Assembly: GCF_007860095.1 (NCBI RefSeq)
Contig: NZ_SJPT01000005.1
Coordinates: 310,001-374,000, forward strand
Source: Novipirellula galeiformis
GTDB taxonomy: Bacteria > Planctomycetota > Planctomycetia > Pirellulales > Pirellulaceae
Direction: 5' to 3'
Length of the DNA stretch: 64,000 bases
In this document: positions 43,540 through 52,838 of the stretch, piece after piece
How positions within the stretch are numbered: the stretch's first letter is position 1
Layout: each line of letters opens with the position of its first letter
The notes under the pieces: model-generated
The model's database searches: none
Told to the model about the DNA's origin: nothing
Seen by the model: the letters and a program-made list of their open reading frames with translations, nothing else
Program-made: the position numbers and the translations under genes

Positions 43540-44526
43540 ATGACAACCCCCGCCCCACCCCAAGCAGGCCCAAGAACGCTTCGTGTTGCTTCGGTTCAAT
43601 TCGAGGCATCGCCAGCGGACAAGGAGGCCAACTTTGCCAAAATCGAAGCGTTCGTTCGCCAAGCCGCCGAGCGGGGCGTGCGATTGGTCGTTTTTCCGGA
43701 GTGCTGTATCACCGGCTATTGGTTCATCCGCAACGTCAGCGAAACGCAACTCGCCGAGATTGCCGAGCCGATCCCGAACGGGCCGAGCACCCAGCGGTTA
43801 ATCGCCTTGGCCCACAAATACGACATCACCGTGGCGGCGGGCTTGTTCGAAGCCGGCGAGCAAGGCGAATTCTACAACAGCTATGTGGTCGCGCTGCCGG
43901 ACGGAACCACCCATTGCCACCGCAAGCTACAAGCGTTCGAGCACCCCGCCATTCGCAGCGGCGCCGCGTACACCGTTTTCGACCTACCGGAGGGTTTCCG
44001 AGTGGGCGTCTTGATTTGCTACGACTGCAACCTGATCGAAAACGTCCGGATCACCGCATTGCGTGGCGCAGAAATCCTGATTGCTCCTCACCAAACGGGC
44101 GCAGTTCGCAGCAAAAATCCCCATTTGATGGGAATCATCGACCCGCAACTGTGGAACCGTCGGCATGAGGATCCCGATGCGATTGAACGCGAGTTTCGTG
44201 GCGACAAGGGGCGAGGATGGCTGATGCGATGGTTACCCAGTCGTGCGCACGACAACGGCATGTTTCTGATCTTCAGCAACGGCGTCGGCGTCGATGACGA
44301 CGAAATTCGCACCGGCAACGCGATGATCCTCGATCCCTACGGCCGCATCCTCAGTGAGACATGGAAGGCTGAAGAAACCATGGTCGTCGCCGACTTGGAT
44401 CACAGTCTGCTCGCCGATGCGACGGGCCGAGGTTGGATCCAGGCTCGTCGGCCTGAACTCTACACTCCGTTGACCGTTCCGACGGGGCTTGAACGCGATA
44501 CGCGCGAGTTGAAATTCAAGGAATAG
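43540..44526 (+). CDS. Nitrilase-superfamily carbon-nitrogen hydrolase
   Basis: From the ATG at 43540 the product is 328 residues. The catalytic triad is present: Glu54 in VVFPECCITGY, Lys129 in HCHRKLQAFEH and Cys160 in GVLICYDCNLIEN. The family hydrolyses nitriles, amides or carbamoyl groups in the cytosol. The amidase/N-carbamoylase type seems likelier than true nitrilase because the cysteine is followed by YD. Translation upstream of 43540 runs through the heptamer repeat (PHSPLPT units) and is not part of the protein. No Shine-Dalgarno is visible since the repeat occupies that place. Confidence 0.9.
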   Translation: MTTPAPPQAGPRTLRVASVQFEASPADKEANFAKIEAFVRQAAERGVRLVVFPECCITGYWFIRNVSETQLAEIAEPIPNGPSTQRLIALAHKYDITVAAGLFEAGEQGEFYNSYVVALPDGTTHCHRKLQAFEHPAIRSGAAYTVFDLPEGFRVGVLICYDCNLIENVRITALRGAEILIAPHQTGAVRSKNPHLMGIIDPQLWNRRHEDPDAIEREFRGDKGRGWLMRWLPSRAHDNGMFLIFSNGVGVDDDEIRTGNAMILDPYGRILSETWKAEETMVVADLDHSLLADATGRGWIQARRPELYTPLTVPTGLERDTRELKFKE

Positions 44527-44593
44527 CCGAGAACTTCACCGAGAACGAGGAGGAGAAGAAGAACGAGGAGAAGTTGGCCAACATCCAACACGA

Positions 44594-44623
44594 AAAGCCC
44601 TGGTGATGAATCACCAGGGCTTT
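44594..44623. terminator. Bidirectional terminator between nitrilase and rplL
   Basis: AAAGCCCTGGTGAT and ATCACCAGGGCTTT form a 14-bp perfect stem. T-rich tracts follow on both strands, so it can serve both convergent genes. Confidence 0.85.
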
Positions 44624-44653
44624 CGTTTATATAAAAAAGGGCTGAACCGCGAA

Positions 44654-45064
44654 CTACTTGAGTTCGATCGATCCACCAGCTTCTTCGATTTCAGCCTTGA
44701 TCTTGTCGCAATCTTCTTTCGAAGCTGCTTCCTTCAAGGTCGCTGGGCAGCTTTCAACCATCTTCTTGGCTTCCATCAGCGAAGCGCCGGTCAGGTTCTT
44801 AACGACCTTAACCACGTTCAGCTTCTTGTCGCCGAAACCGGTCAGGATGATGTCCCATTCGGTCTTTTCTTCGACAGCCGCACCACCACCATCGGCAGCA
44901 GCAGCCATGACGACTCCACCACCGGCAGCAGGCTCGATGCCGTGGACATCCTTCAAGTAGTCGCTTAGCTCTTTAGCTTGCTTCAGGGTCATACCGGCGA
45001 TCTTGTCGCCCATTTCTTTCGCTTCGGCGCTGAACTCGGCGACCGCGGTGCCTTCATCGGACAT
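44654..45064 (-). CDS. rplL: 50S ribosomal protein L7/L12
   Basis: The 136-residue protein has the usual N-terminal dimerisation region (MTLKQAKELSDYLKDVHGIE), an Ala/Gly-rich hinge and the highly conserved C-terminal domain (EEKTEWDIILTGFGDKKLNVVKVVK in pieces, then GASLMEAKKMVESCP). L7/L12 forms the ribosomal stalk and recruits translation factors. It follows rplJ by 57 bp in the same direction. No rpoB lies downstream; a terminator and the convergent nitrilase gene come instead. Confidence 0.97.
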   Translation of the reverse strand: MSDEGTAVAEFSAEAKEMGDKIAGMTLKQAKELSDYLKDVHGIEPAAGGGVVMAAAADGGGAAVEEKTEWDIILTGFGDKKLNVVKVVKNLTGASLMEAKKMVESCPATLKEAASKEDCDKIKAEIEEAGGSIELK

Positions 45065-45121
45065 TTCTAATACCTCAAAAACAGTTGGTGATTTGTTACG
45101 GAACGACTAACAAAAGAGCAA

Positions 45122-45646
45122 CTACTCGTCGCCTTCTGCGATTTTCTTAATTTGACTGTTAAGCTTCTTGCCCGGACCGAGAAGTGCGGCCGACAATTGC
45201 GATCCAGGACCAAGAATTTGACCTGACAACATCGAAATTTGCTCTTCACGATTTGGCCACTTGCTGACTTCCTTCAAGCGATCCGCATCTAGCTTTTCGC
45301 CATCCATGACACCGCCAGCAGCGGTAAACTTCGCATACTTGCTGCTGTCCTTGTCAAGTCGAACAAGCTCCTTGACAAGAGAGACGAAATCAGTCGCCCC
45401 CCAGCAAACAGCGACTTGCCCTTGAGTTCCCTCAAAAGCATTTGCCAGCGAAGACCCTTCGGTCGCTCGCCGAGCAAGAGAATTCTTGACGACCAGCATG
45501 CGAATATTTTTCGCATCGAGTTCGCCACGAAGTTCGTTGGTAGTGATGGCATCCATCCCGACATAGCTCACCAGGACAGCGTCTTCAACACCATCTAGTT
45601 CGCGTTTGATGTCGCGAGTCACCAATTCTTTGACGTATTTACTCAT
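45122..45646 (-). CDS. rplJ: 50S ribosomal protein L10
   Basis: The 174-residue protein opens with MSKYVKELVTRDIKRELDGV and has LRGELDAKNIRMLVVKNSLARRAT, the conserved rRNA-binding strand, and a C-terminal helix (LLGPGKKLNSQIKKIAEGDE) that carries L7/L12 dimers. It anchors the stalk to the 23S rRNA. It sits between rplA (73 bp upstream) and rplL. The canonical L10 leader regulation would act in the rplA-rplJ gap. Confidence 0.97.
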   Translation of the reverse strand: MSKYVKELVTRDIKRELDGVEDAVLVSYVGMDAITTNELRGELDAKNIRMLVVKNSLARRATEGSSLANAFEGTQGQVAVCWGATDFVSLVKELVRLDKDSSKYAKFTAAGGVMDGEKLDADRLKEVSKWPNREEQISMLSGQILGPGSQLSAALLGPGKKLNSQIKKIAEGDE

Positions 45647-45719
45647 CGGTTGGGTTCACTTAATTGCGATTTGTGCAACAGAACGTCTAGTTCAAAAGCC
45701 TGATAATCTAAAAGACTTG

Positions 45720-46397
45720 CTAGTACGCAACTCTCACACTGGGGCTCATCGTTGCACAGATGGCAACGCCTTTGATATAAGTGCCCTTTACGGATTGTGG
45801 TTTCATGCCAGAGACGAAATCAACGAACGCGGTAATGTTTTCAGATAGCTTCTCTGAATCGAAGCTCATCTTGCCAACCATCGCGTGAACGTTGCCGCCC
45901 TTGTCGTTACGAAACTCAACCTTACCCGCCTTGTACTCGCCAACAACCTTGGCAACATCGGGGGTAACCGTTCCGGCACGCGGGCTCGGCATCAAACCAC
46001 GAGGGCCAAGGACGCGTCCGAGCGGACCCACCAAACCCATCATGTCAGGGGCGGCGATACACACGTCGAAGTCGGTCCAACCGTCTTTGATTTTCTTGGC
46101 TAGGTCTTCTTGACCCACTTCGTCGGCACCGGCTTCTTCAGCAGCCTTCGCCGCGTCGCCTTTAGCGAACACAACGACGCGTTGAGTCTTTCCGATCCCG
46201 TTTGGCAAAACAATGCTGCCACGGATGATTTGATCAGCTTGGTTAGGATCGACGCCTAACCGCATATGAACTTCGACCGTTTGATCGAACTTGGTCAAAT
46301 CGTATTTCTTGAGTGCGTCGACTGCTTCGCCTAGCGGCAGCAGGTTAGCAGGCTGCTTAGCGAGTGACGCACGGTAACGCTTGGATTTCTTACCCAT
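45720..46397 (-). CDS. rplA: 50S ribosomal protein L1
   Basis: The 225-residue protein has the L1 hallmarks: [69 protein letters not shown] and [17 protein letters not shown]1 binds 23S rRNA at the exit-site stalk and often represses its own mRNA. Usually rplK precedes it, but here 267 bp of non-coding DNA and a divergent pterin dehydratase gene do. Confidence 0.97.
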   Translation of the reverse strand: MGKKSKRYRASLAKQPANLLPLGEAVDALKKYDLTKFDQTVEVHMRLGVDPNQADQIIRGSIVLPNGIGKTQRVVVFAKGDAAKAAEEAGADEVGQEDLAKKIKDGWTDFDVCIAAPDMMGLVGPLGRVLGPRGLMPSPRAGTVTPDVAKVVGEYKAGKVEFRNDKGGNVHAMVGKMSFDSEKLSENITAFVDFVSGMKPQSVKGTYIKGVAICATMSPSVRVAY

Positions 46398-46664
46398 AGG
46401 GTCTCGACTCTCATATATGTCGGGTGGTTCGGCGAGGTCACCTGGCCCTTCCGATGCTCACGGTGACCGCTAGTTGCGATTCACAGCACGCCGGATGGCG
46501 GCAAACTCTCCCACTTATAAAACGCGATGCTCTGATCTCGCGAAGCGGAAGAATGTCGCCAATTCACTTCGGGACGTCAACGGCAAACGATGCTTCTTGC
46601 GATAGTTTTTGTAAGATTCTTATAGAAACTTGCTCGACCAAACTCTCCGGATCGTCAAATCCCC
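46398..46664. other. Divergent promoter region of rplA and the pterin dehydratase gene
   Basis: No gene is supported between the two starts. The promoters of the ribosomal operon and of the dehydratase must lie here. Confidence 0.55.
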
Positions 46665-47060
46665 ATGTCAGAATCGAACCCAAAGCCCAATTTTGGCGAA
46701 GATTCCGCTATAAACGCGGTTTCACTCTGCACATCAAAATGCGTGCCATGCGAGGGGGGTATCCCCAAACTCGATCGCGTCCAAGCCACGCAATGGTGCC
46801 GCGCCACCCCGTCCTGGACACTCAGCAGCGATGCAAATCGAATCTCGCGGACGATGAAATGCAAAAACTTTGCCGAAGCGCTGACCCATCTGAATCAAAT
46901 CGCAGCCTTAGCCGAGACGGAACAACATCATCCCGACCTTCATCTGACGGGCTACCGGAACCTTGGCATTGAATTGACAACGCACGCGATCGACGGGTTA
47001 AGCATGAACGACTTCGTGTTGGCGGCAAAGATCGACCAAGCGCTGGACGCCGGCGGTTAA
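46665..47060 (+). CDS. 4a-hydroxytetrahydrobiopterin (pterin-4a-carbinolamine) dehydratase
   Basis: The C-terminal 95 residues of this 131-residue product show the PCD pattern: W-x-L near residue 44, CKNFAEALTHLNQIAALAE, the active-site HHPDL motif, GYRNLGIELTTHAIDGLSMNDFVLAAKID. The enzyme removes water from the 4a-hydroxy pterin made by aromatic amino-acid hydroxylases. The N-terminal 30 residues, with three cysteines, are longer than in most members. No hydroxylase gene is adjacent. Confidence 0.92.
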   Translation: MSESNPKPNFGEDSAINAVSLCTSKCVPCEGGIPKLDRVQATQWCRATPSWTLSSDANRISRTMKCKNFAEALTHLNQIAALAETEQHHPDLHLTGYRNLGIELTTHAIDGLSMNDFVLAAKIDQALDAGG

Positions 47061-47350
47061 AATACAAACGGTGCAATCGCAGCGGTGAGGTCAAACGGGG
47101 ACGCTCAAAACGGGATAGCTCGATACGGGCCGCTTAAAATGGGCCGCATAAAATGGGCCGCTTACGAAACACCCGGCCTTAACCAATCGCGGCACGGCCA
47201 CCACCGCGCTCAAAAACAGCGGCTTTTTACCATAAAAGCCGCCAGATTCAGCGAGCATCCGGACGATACCCCAAGCTTCGCTCGTAGCGCAATCGTCACC
47301 CTCGGTCTACCGCTTCACACGGATCCCTAACTCCCTTTCGCGACCCGACC
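47061..47350. other. Intergenic stretch with short repeats
   Basis: ATGGGCCGC and flanking bases recur near 47128-47170 (GGGCCGCTTAAAATGGGCCG, then once more with ATAAAA). No gene is seen. Confidence 0.5.
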
Positions 47351-47683
47351 ATGATCGAAATCGCCCGCCATCGAGCCCTTGCATTGCTTTCCGAATGCAC
47401 CGGAGACGAGATTTGGAGCGTCGAGCATTGTCATTTACGGCGTGTTCCGGAGCACTGGATCGAAGAGGACGCCACCCCACTGGAGTCGGGATTTCGCTCG
47501 GACAACCAGACGATTTACGTGGGAAAACAGCGGGTAAATCAATACCACGGCGTTCGCGATGTCGATTTGGCGGTCCGAATCGGGCGTGCACTGGGACTCG
47601 ATGTGGAACGAATCACGGCGAATTCCTTGAGTCGGCGTGGGATCGTTTTAGCGATCAAAGAGGCGATCATGGACGGCGAATAA
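47351..47683 (+). CDS. Hypothetical protein, 110 residues
   Basis: The product is soluble, mixed alpha/beta in appearance, with no signal peptide. Two recognisable stretches are GFRSDNQTIYVGKQRVNQY and VDLAVRIGRALGLDVERITA, the latter helix-like. I do not recognise a family. It lies 128 bp upstream of rpmG on the same strand and has protein-like composition throughout, so I believe it is real. Confidence 0.65.
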   Translation: MIEIARHRALALLSECTGDEIWSVEHCHLRRVPEHWIEEDATPLESGFRSDNQTIYVGKQRVNQYHGVRDVDLAVRIGRALGLDVERITANSLSRRGIVLAIKEAIMDGE

Positions 47684-47811
47684 GCTTTTTAGCCAAAAGC
47701 GACTTGCCGAGAAGGATAGGTTCCTGCCATAATCCCAGGCCCGAAAGACGTTTAAGCAACGATTTACTTTCGCACCCACACACATTGTGATTTAGATAAG
47801 AGAGAGCTCTG

Positions 47812-47979
47812 ATGGCTGGTCGTAGCAAGAAAAAAGCAGATACCGTGTTCCTCGTTTGCGAAGAAACCGGAGATTACAACTACACCCTTCAGCGTAAAGC
47901 TGGCGGCGAAAAGCTTCGCTTGAAGAAGTACAGCGCCCGTTTGCGCAAGCACACTTGGCACATCGAAAAGAAGAAATAG
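47812..47979 (+). CDS. rpmG: 50S ribosomal protein L33
   Basis: The 55-residue basic protein reads MAGRSKKKADTVFLVCEETG at its start and continues with YNYTLQRK, the GGEKLRLKKY strand and HTWHIEKKK. It retains only one of the zinc-ligand cysteines (Cys16), so it is a zinc-independent type L33. AGAGAG lies just upstream of the ATG. It lies 153 bp upstream of the recJ start. Confidence 0.93.
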   Translation: MAGRSKKKADTVFLVCEETGDYNYTLQRKAGGEKLRLKKYSARLRKHTWHIEKKK

Positions 47980-48132
47980 TCTTCGCCAGCAGCCGGGGCA
48001 GAGCGAAAGTCAGTCCGATTTTCGTGTCCGCCCCCCACAACCGAGGCCAATCGTGGTCGCATGGTCGAAAGTCCGTGCGACTTTTGCTATTTGGCACCAG
48101 GACACTCACTCCTCCTATTTGCGGAGTCAAGG

Positions 48133-49932
48133 ATGCAGCGCCGATGGCGGATCATTCCCCACGATGCTTCCCGCGTGGAGCAACTCGCAGCCTCCGCTAG
48201 GGTTCCCGCTGTGGTCGCACAGCTTCTCGTCAGCCGGGGCATCTACAACGCCCAGGACGCAGCCCAGTTTCTCAGCACGAAACTGAAGGACCTGCGAGAC
48301 CCCAAGGAATTGCCCGGGATCACGGACGCCACTCGGATCATCGCCGCTGCGATCGACGAGAAATTGCCGATCACGATCTATGGTGATTACGATTGCGACG
48401 GGATGACCGGAACCGCAATCCTCGTCAACGGTTTGCGATTGCTTCGCGCCGACGTCAGCTACCATGTCCCCAATCGACTCGAGGATGGGTACGGCTTAAA
48501 CGAAGCTGCGATTCGGAAACTTGCGGATCGCGGAAAGCGGTTGATCATTTCGGTCGACTGTGGGATCACGAGCCGCGAACACGCCGAACTGTGTCGCGAA
48601 CTCGGTGTCCAACTGATCATCACCGACCATCACACGATCGATGGCGAACTGCCTCGCGCGGATGCGGTTGTCCACCCACGACTTCCCGGCACAAACTATC
48701 CGTTTGGCGAACTGTGCGGGGCGGGCGTCGCCTTCAAACTGGCCTGGGCCCTTTGCCAACAAGTCGCCGGTAGCGACCAAGTCACCGAACCGATGCGGCG
48801 ATTCCTGAGACAATCACTTGCACTGGCGGCAATCGGCACCGTCGCCGACGTTGTCCCGCTGCTGGACGAAAACCGCGTCTTGGTTGAACACGGGCTGAAA
48901 ACACTCCGCGCCCAACCGTTGCCCGGGCTCGCCGAACTGATGAAGGTCACCAAGCTTGACCAAGCATCCTCGGTCACGTCCGACAGCATCGCGTTTACGA
49001 TTGCCCCCCGACTGAACGCCGCAGGCCGACTTGGACAAGCCCAGTTAGCGGTGGAACTGTTAACGACCCCCGGCGGCGAGCGTGCCGTTGCCCTAGCCGA
49101 CTACATCCACCAACTCAATAACGATCGCGACACGCTACAGCGGAGCGTTTATCTTGCCGCACAAAAACAAGCAAAAGATGAATTCGATACCGAAGCGGAC
49201 GCGGCTCTCGTCCTCGCCGGAGTCGGATGGCACCCCGGGGTGATCGGAGTCGTGGCTGGGCGTTTGGCCGAAAAACACGCCAAACCGGTACTGATTCTCT
49301 CCATGGACGCGACGGGCAAGGCCCAAGCGGTGGGCTCAGGCCGAGTCGGAGGAACGGGAATTGATTTACACGAAGCGCTAAGCGAATGCAGCGAGCGATT
49401 GCTCAAATTCGGAGGCCACCAAGCGGCCGCGGGATTGACCATCGCGGAAGACCAAATCGCGGCATTTCGAGGTGACTTCTGTGAAGCGGTCGCTCGCCAA
49501 TGGTCCGAGCGCGAGATTGTCCCAGAGATCGTCATCGACGCCGAAGCCTCGTTTGGTCAACTTAATCTCGAAACGGTCAAACAGATCGAGACGCTGGCAC
49601 CATTCGGAGCCGGCAATCCCCGCCCAACCTTGTTTTGCGGCAACATCGAACTCGATGAACCGGCCCGGCGGATGGGCGGCGGCGATCGGCACTTGACCGT
49701 CAAACTTCGCCAGGGCACCAAAACGATTCGGGGCGTTGCCTTTAGCGCGGGCGATTGGTGCGATCCGCTAAACGCCGTCGACGGACCGATTGAAATTGCC
49801 TATCGCCCGGTGATTAACGAGTTCCGTGGATTCCGCAAAGTGGAAATCCACCTGGTCGATTGGCGACTCGCCAACCAGCACGGAAGCACGGACCCGCAAG
49901 CGACAAACACCGACAGTCTAGTCGACGCTTAA
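48133..49932 (+). CDS. recJ: Single-stranded-DNA exonuclease RecJ
   Basis: From the ATG at 48133 (GGAG 6 nt upstream) the product is 599 residues. DHH-domain motifs are present: TIYGDYDCDGMTGTAIL (motif I/II), LIISVDCGI and LIITDHHT (motif III), and GTVADVVPL. The DHHA1 domain has GWHPGVIGVVAGRL and the glycine motif KFGGHQAAAGLTI, and an OB-fold follows (ETLAPFGAGNPRP, LTVKLRQG). RecJ degrades 5' single-stranded ends in RecF-pathway recombination and mismatch repair. All metal ligands seem intact. Confidence 0.95.
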   Translation: MQRRWRIIPHDASRVEQLAASARVPAVVAQLLVSRGIYNAQDAAQFLSTKLKDLRDPKELPGITDATRIIAAAIDEKLPITIYGDYDCDGMTGTAILVNGLRLLRADVSYHVPNRLEDGYGLNEAAIRKLADRGKRLIISVDCGITSREHAELCRELGVQLIITDHHTIDGELPRADAVVHPRLPGTNYPFGELCGAGVAFKLAWALCQQVAGSDQVTEPMRRFLRQSLALAAIGTVADVVPLLDENRVLVEHGLKTLRAQPLPGLAELMKVTKLDQASSVTSDSIAFTIAPRLNAAGRLGQAQLAVELLTTPGGERAVALADYIHQLNNDRDTLQRSVYLAAQKQAKDEFDTEADAALVLAGVGWHPGVIGVVAGRLAEKHAKPVLILSMDATGKAQAVGSGRVGGTGIDLHEALSECSERLLKFGGHQAAAGLTIAEDQIAAFRGDFCEAVARQWSEREIVPEIVIDAEASFGQLNLETVKQIETLAPFGAGNPRPTLFCGNIELDEPARRMGGGDRHLTVKLRQGTKTIRGVAFSAGDWCDPLNAVDGPIEIAYRPVINEFRGFRKVEIHLVDWRLANQHGSTDPQATNTDSLVDA

Positions 49933-50473
49933 GTCCGCACCGTTTCAGCGGAAACGTCTGGCGCTGGACGCCGCTGATTCTTGGCCTCGCGAACGATCAC
50001 CCCCGCCTGCCGACGCGCAAGCTTTGAAGTTGCGTTTTTCGATGTGCTCAGGGCTGCTTGATGTGCTCAGGGCTGCTTGATGTGCTCAGCGCTGCTCGAT
50101 GCGCTCAGGGCCGAAGGCCCCCAGCGATTCACTGAGTTCCCCGAACCCCGCTGGGCTCGGCTCGGCTGGGCTGGGCTGGGCTGGGCTGGGCTGGACAAAC
50201 TTCCGGCGCCTTACCCTAAATCGAAGAACGGCCCCTAGATACAAAAACGCAAATCCAAAGCTTGCGACTCGGGTTAGGTTTCAGCTAAGCCGGGTACGTT
50301 CGCACGTGCCGCGACAGGCGAAAACAACAGGTCGCTTTGAGACGAAACGAAAGCGGGGCAGACCCTTTACCAGAGCCTGCCCCTTTCGGCGCGACGGAGC
50401 GCTTCGCCGGCAACCGAAGCTTACGTTTCTTGACAGCTCCCTGGGATCCTAGACGTCCCGGAGCCGAGTGAGA
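49933..50473. repeat. Intergenic stretch with two simple tandem arrays
   Basis: A 19-bp unit GATGTGCTCAGGGCTGCTT runs from 50041 for three full copies and a partial fourth (to 50112). A pentamer GGGCT array with one GGCTC variant lies at about 50154-50194. No gene is supported in this 541-bp gap. Confidence 0.85.
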
Positions 50474-51319
50474 CTAGTTTGCGGATTCAGCCGATCGGCC
50501 ACCACGACCGCCGCGATCTCCGCGATCCCCACCACGATCTCCGCCGCGACCGCGACCACCACGGTCACCGCCCACTGCGCCGCCACCGCGAGGTCCGCCA
50601 CGCATGCCGCCTTGAAGCCCTTCGGGGAACTCAAACTTGGCGCCCTTCATTTTCTCGAACGCCGCTTTCTGGTCCGCAGTCAAAACAGCGAGCACTTTGC
50701 CTTCGATCTCTTCGCGAACCTCTCCGAATGCTTCTCGCATTTTGTCTCGATCGCCCGCGGCCATCAGCTCACGCATTTTCTCTCGCATTTCCGTCTGAAT
50801 CGTTTCACGAGTGGTCTCAAACTCCTTCTTCTGAGCGTCGGTGATCTTGAGCGTTTCTTGAACCTCTTCGCTACTGAGCGCTGCAATCCCTTGGACTTGA
50901 ATGGCGAGTTCGTTCAATCGCGAAAGCTGCTCGGGCAACAGCACCTCTTCGAGTTGTTCGCGCATCTTGCCGCTGCGTTCTTTCCGCTCGGCTTGCATCT
51001 TTTGGAAGAATTCAGCGCGTGCTTCTTCGCTGGCATTGCGGAAATCAAAGTCCGGCCGCCCTGCACGCTGACCGCCGTCTTCGCGAATTTTCTTGAGCGC
51101 CTCGACTTGCTCAGGCATCAACGCGATTTCCTCGCGAACCTTCTCATTCATCAACAGCCCCAACGTGGGATCACCTCCGCCGGGACCGCCGAAACCGCCG
51201 CCGCCGAATCCGCCACGATTACCACCGCGTCGACCTCCTTCTTGGGCCAACGAATCGCCAACTAACAATGCCGTTAACGATACCGCTACAAGGCAAGCCG
51301 CAATGTGTCTGATTTTCAT
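50474..51319 (-). CDS. Secreted Gly/Arg-rich protein with helical core
   Basis: The 281-residue product has a signal peptide (CLVAVSLTALLVGDSLAQ). Its Gly/Arg-rich arms at both ends (RRGGNRGGFGGGGFGG; GGDRGGRGRGGDRGGDRG) flank a charged helical core of about 190 residues. The core contains LTADQKAAFEKMKGAKFE and LLPEQLSRLNELAIQVQG. These LxxEQxxxL/LTxxQ elements resemble Spy/CpxP-like periplasmic helical proteins. The role is unknown; the RGG-like arms would suit nucleic-acid or polyanion binding outside the cytoplasm. Confidence 0.8.
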   Translation of the reverse strand: MKIRHIAACLVAVSLTALLVGDSLAQEGGRRGGNRGGFGGGGFGGPGGGDPTLGLLMNEKVREEIALMPEQVEALKKIREDGGQRAGRPDFDFRNASEEARAEFFQKMQAERKERSGKMREQLEEVLLPEQLSRLNELAIQVQGIAALSSEEVQETLKITDAQKKEFETTRETIQTEMREKMRELMAAGDRDKMREAFGEVREEIEGKVLAVLTADQKAAFEKMKGAKFEFPEGLQGGMRGGPRGGGAVGGDRGGRGRGGDRGGDRGDRGGRGGRSAESAN

Positions 51320-51577
51320 TTGAATCGATCCCCGAATGCTTAAGAGAAGTAACTCTGTGGTTTTGTGAATTCATAGCGGTCCTGTTACTCACAGCCAGGA
51401 TCCACCGCTACGAGCTTTGCGGGGAAACGAAGCCCGCCCCAGGGACAAGCAAGACCAACAAGGGGCAGACGATTTCTCAGAAAAGCTCTAAGACATGAAA
51501 CCAACGAAGCAGCCGAAGGTTTCGGTCGTTTCAAAAAACGACCGAAAAAGCAAGAAACCAGAGCCAAGACGCGGTTT

Positions 51578-52834
51578 TCAGTTCGCCGCGGAGGCCGCCG
51601 CACGCCAAGGACGGCGGAAGCGATCGCGAACCTCGCCGCCCAACAGCACACATTTGCCTTCGATAGCTTCCTCACCAAACGTCAACAAAAAGACGTGGCT
51701 CCCCTTGTCCGCCATCCCCGGCGACTGCAAAAACCAGCGATCGGTCTTGGGCGTGCGCTGCCCCACGCCAAGCCCTCCTTCGCCGATATACACAACGCCA
51801 CTCTCGTCGTGTTTGCCGTCACGAATGGGCACGGTCCGTTTGATGTTGTGACCATCGGCTTCGCAAACCAAATCCACGTCATACTTCTCAAACAACGGGA
51901 CCCAACTTTGCAGCGCCGAACTCGGCCCTTTCACTGCGGGAAAGACCGGGGTGTGATACTGCGCGACAAGCCAGCGATACTGAGCTCGCGAGGACGCCAG
52001 CTCTTTTTCGAGCCACTGGGCCTGATCCCCCGCCGTGCTGATCTCGGTGTTGAGCGTCACGAAGCGAGCGGCCGGCGTGATGTCGATCGCGTAGTAATTC
52101 GGGTCGTCATCGGGAAACCCAAAGACCTCATTGAACGGCTTGCCTCGGTCATGATTGCCGCGCGCCGGGATCACGGGCAACAAGCGGTTGTCCTCGGTGA
52201 CGGTCAATTCATGATCGGACAACCACATCGACCACTGGGCCACATTCGGCCCGCTGACGATGTAATCGCCGCCGTGAGCGAGCGCCAAAATATCATCCGC
52301 AGGATCCTCGTTGGCAAACGAGCGACTCAGCATTTGCGACATCATCTGATTCATGCTGCGGCGCTCTTTTTGATCACTTCGTGAATCACCCCCATGCATC
52401 ATCGAGAAGGGACGATCGTTATCCGGAGCGGTTAAAAAGTAGAATACCGGCGACGCTTCGCCGTCGCTGGTCATTTGAACTTCATAGTTCGTCGAGGGCT
52501 TCAGATCGGTCAGCCGCACATGGTGGTAATACAACTCGACTTGCCCGCCGGTAAACCGCCCGCTGATCGCCGCCACCACCCCCTCATCCTGATCGCTTCC
52601 TTTGACTCGGTAGCGAAGGGTGTGCTGCGATCCACTCTCGGCGGTGCTCCAAGAGATTGTTGCCGATGTCGCAGGATCGGAATTCCAAGTGACGCGCCAA
52701 TGCGCCGGCTTCGTCCCCTCTAGCGGAGCGTCGGCAGCAACATTGGAACTCACGCCGAAACAAAATAGGGCCCCCAACAGCGGAGCCAAGCAAAACGGCA
52801 TACGAAGCAACGAAAACAAGGGCTTACGAAACAT
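51578..52834 (-). CDS. Secreted metallophosphoesterase (purple-acid-phosphatase-like)
   Basis: The 418-residue protein has a signal peptide (to about residue 35), an N-terminal fibronectin-like domain (WRVTWNSDPATSATISWSTA, LKPSTNYEVQM) and a calcineurin-like core. Metal-binding blocks GGDSRSD, LALAHGGDYI, PARGNHDRG and AQYHTPVF are present. The last block reads EADGHNIKRT where purple acid phosphatases have GHxHxxxRT, so one His ligand appears to be Asp. It hydrolyses a phosphomonoester or diester in the periplasm; the substrate is unknown. The gene starts 4 bp after the stop of the membrane-protein gene, suggesting coupling. Confidence 0.87.
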   Translation of the reverse strand: MFRKPLFSLLRMPFCLAPLLGALFCFGVSSNVAADAPLEGTKPAHWRVTWNSDPATSATISWSTAESGSQHTLRYRVKGSDQDEGVVAAISGRFTGGQVELYYHHVRLTDLKPSTNYEVQMTSDGEASPVFYFLTAPDNDRPFSMMHGGDSRSDQKERRSMNQMMSQMLSRSFANEDPADDILALAHGGDYIVSGPNVAQWSMWLSDHELTVTEDNRLLPVIPARGNHDRGKPFNEVFGFPDDDPNYYAIDITPAARFVTLNTEISTAGDQAQWLEKELASSRAQYRWLVAQYHTPVFPAVKGPSSALQSWVPLFEKYDVDLVCEADGHNIKRTVPIRDGKHDESGVVYIGEGGLGVGQRTPKTDRWFLQSPGMADKGSHVFLLTFGEEAIEGKCVLLGGEVRDRFRRPWRAAASAAN

Positions 52835-52838
52835 GCGA

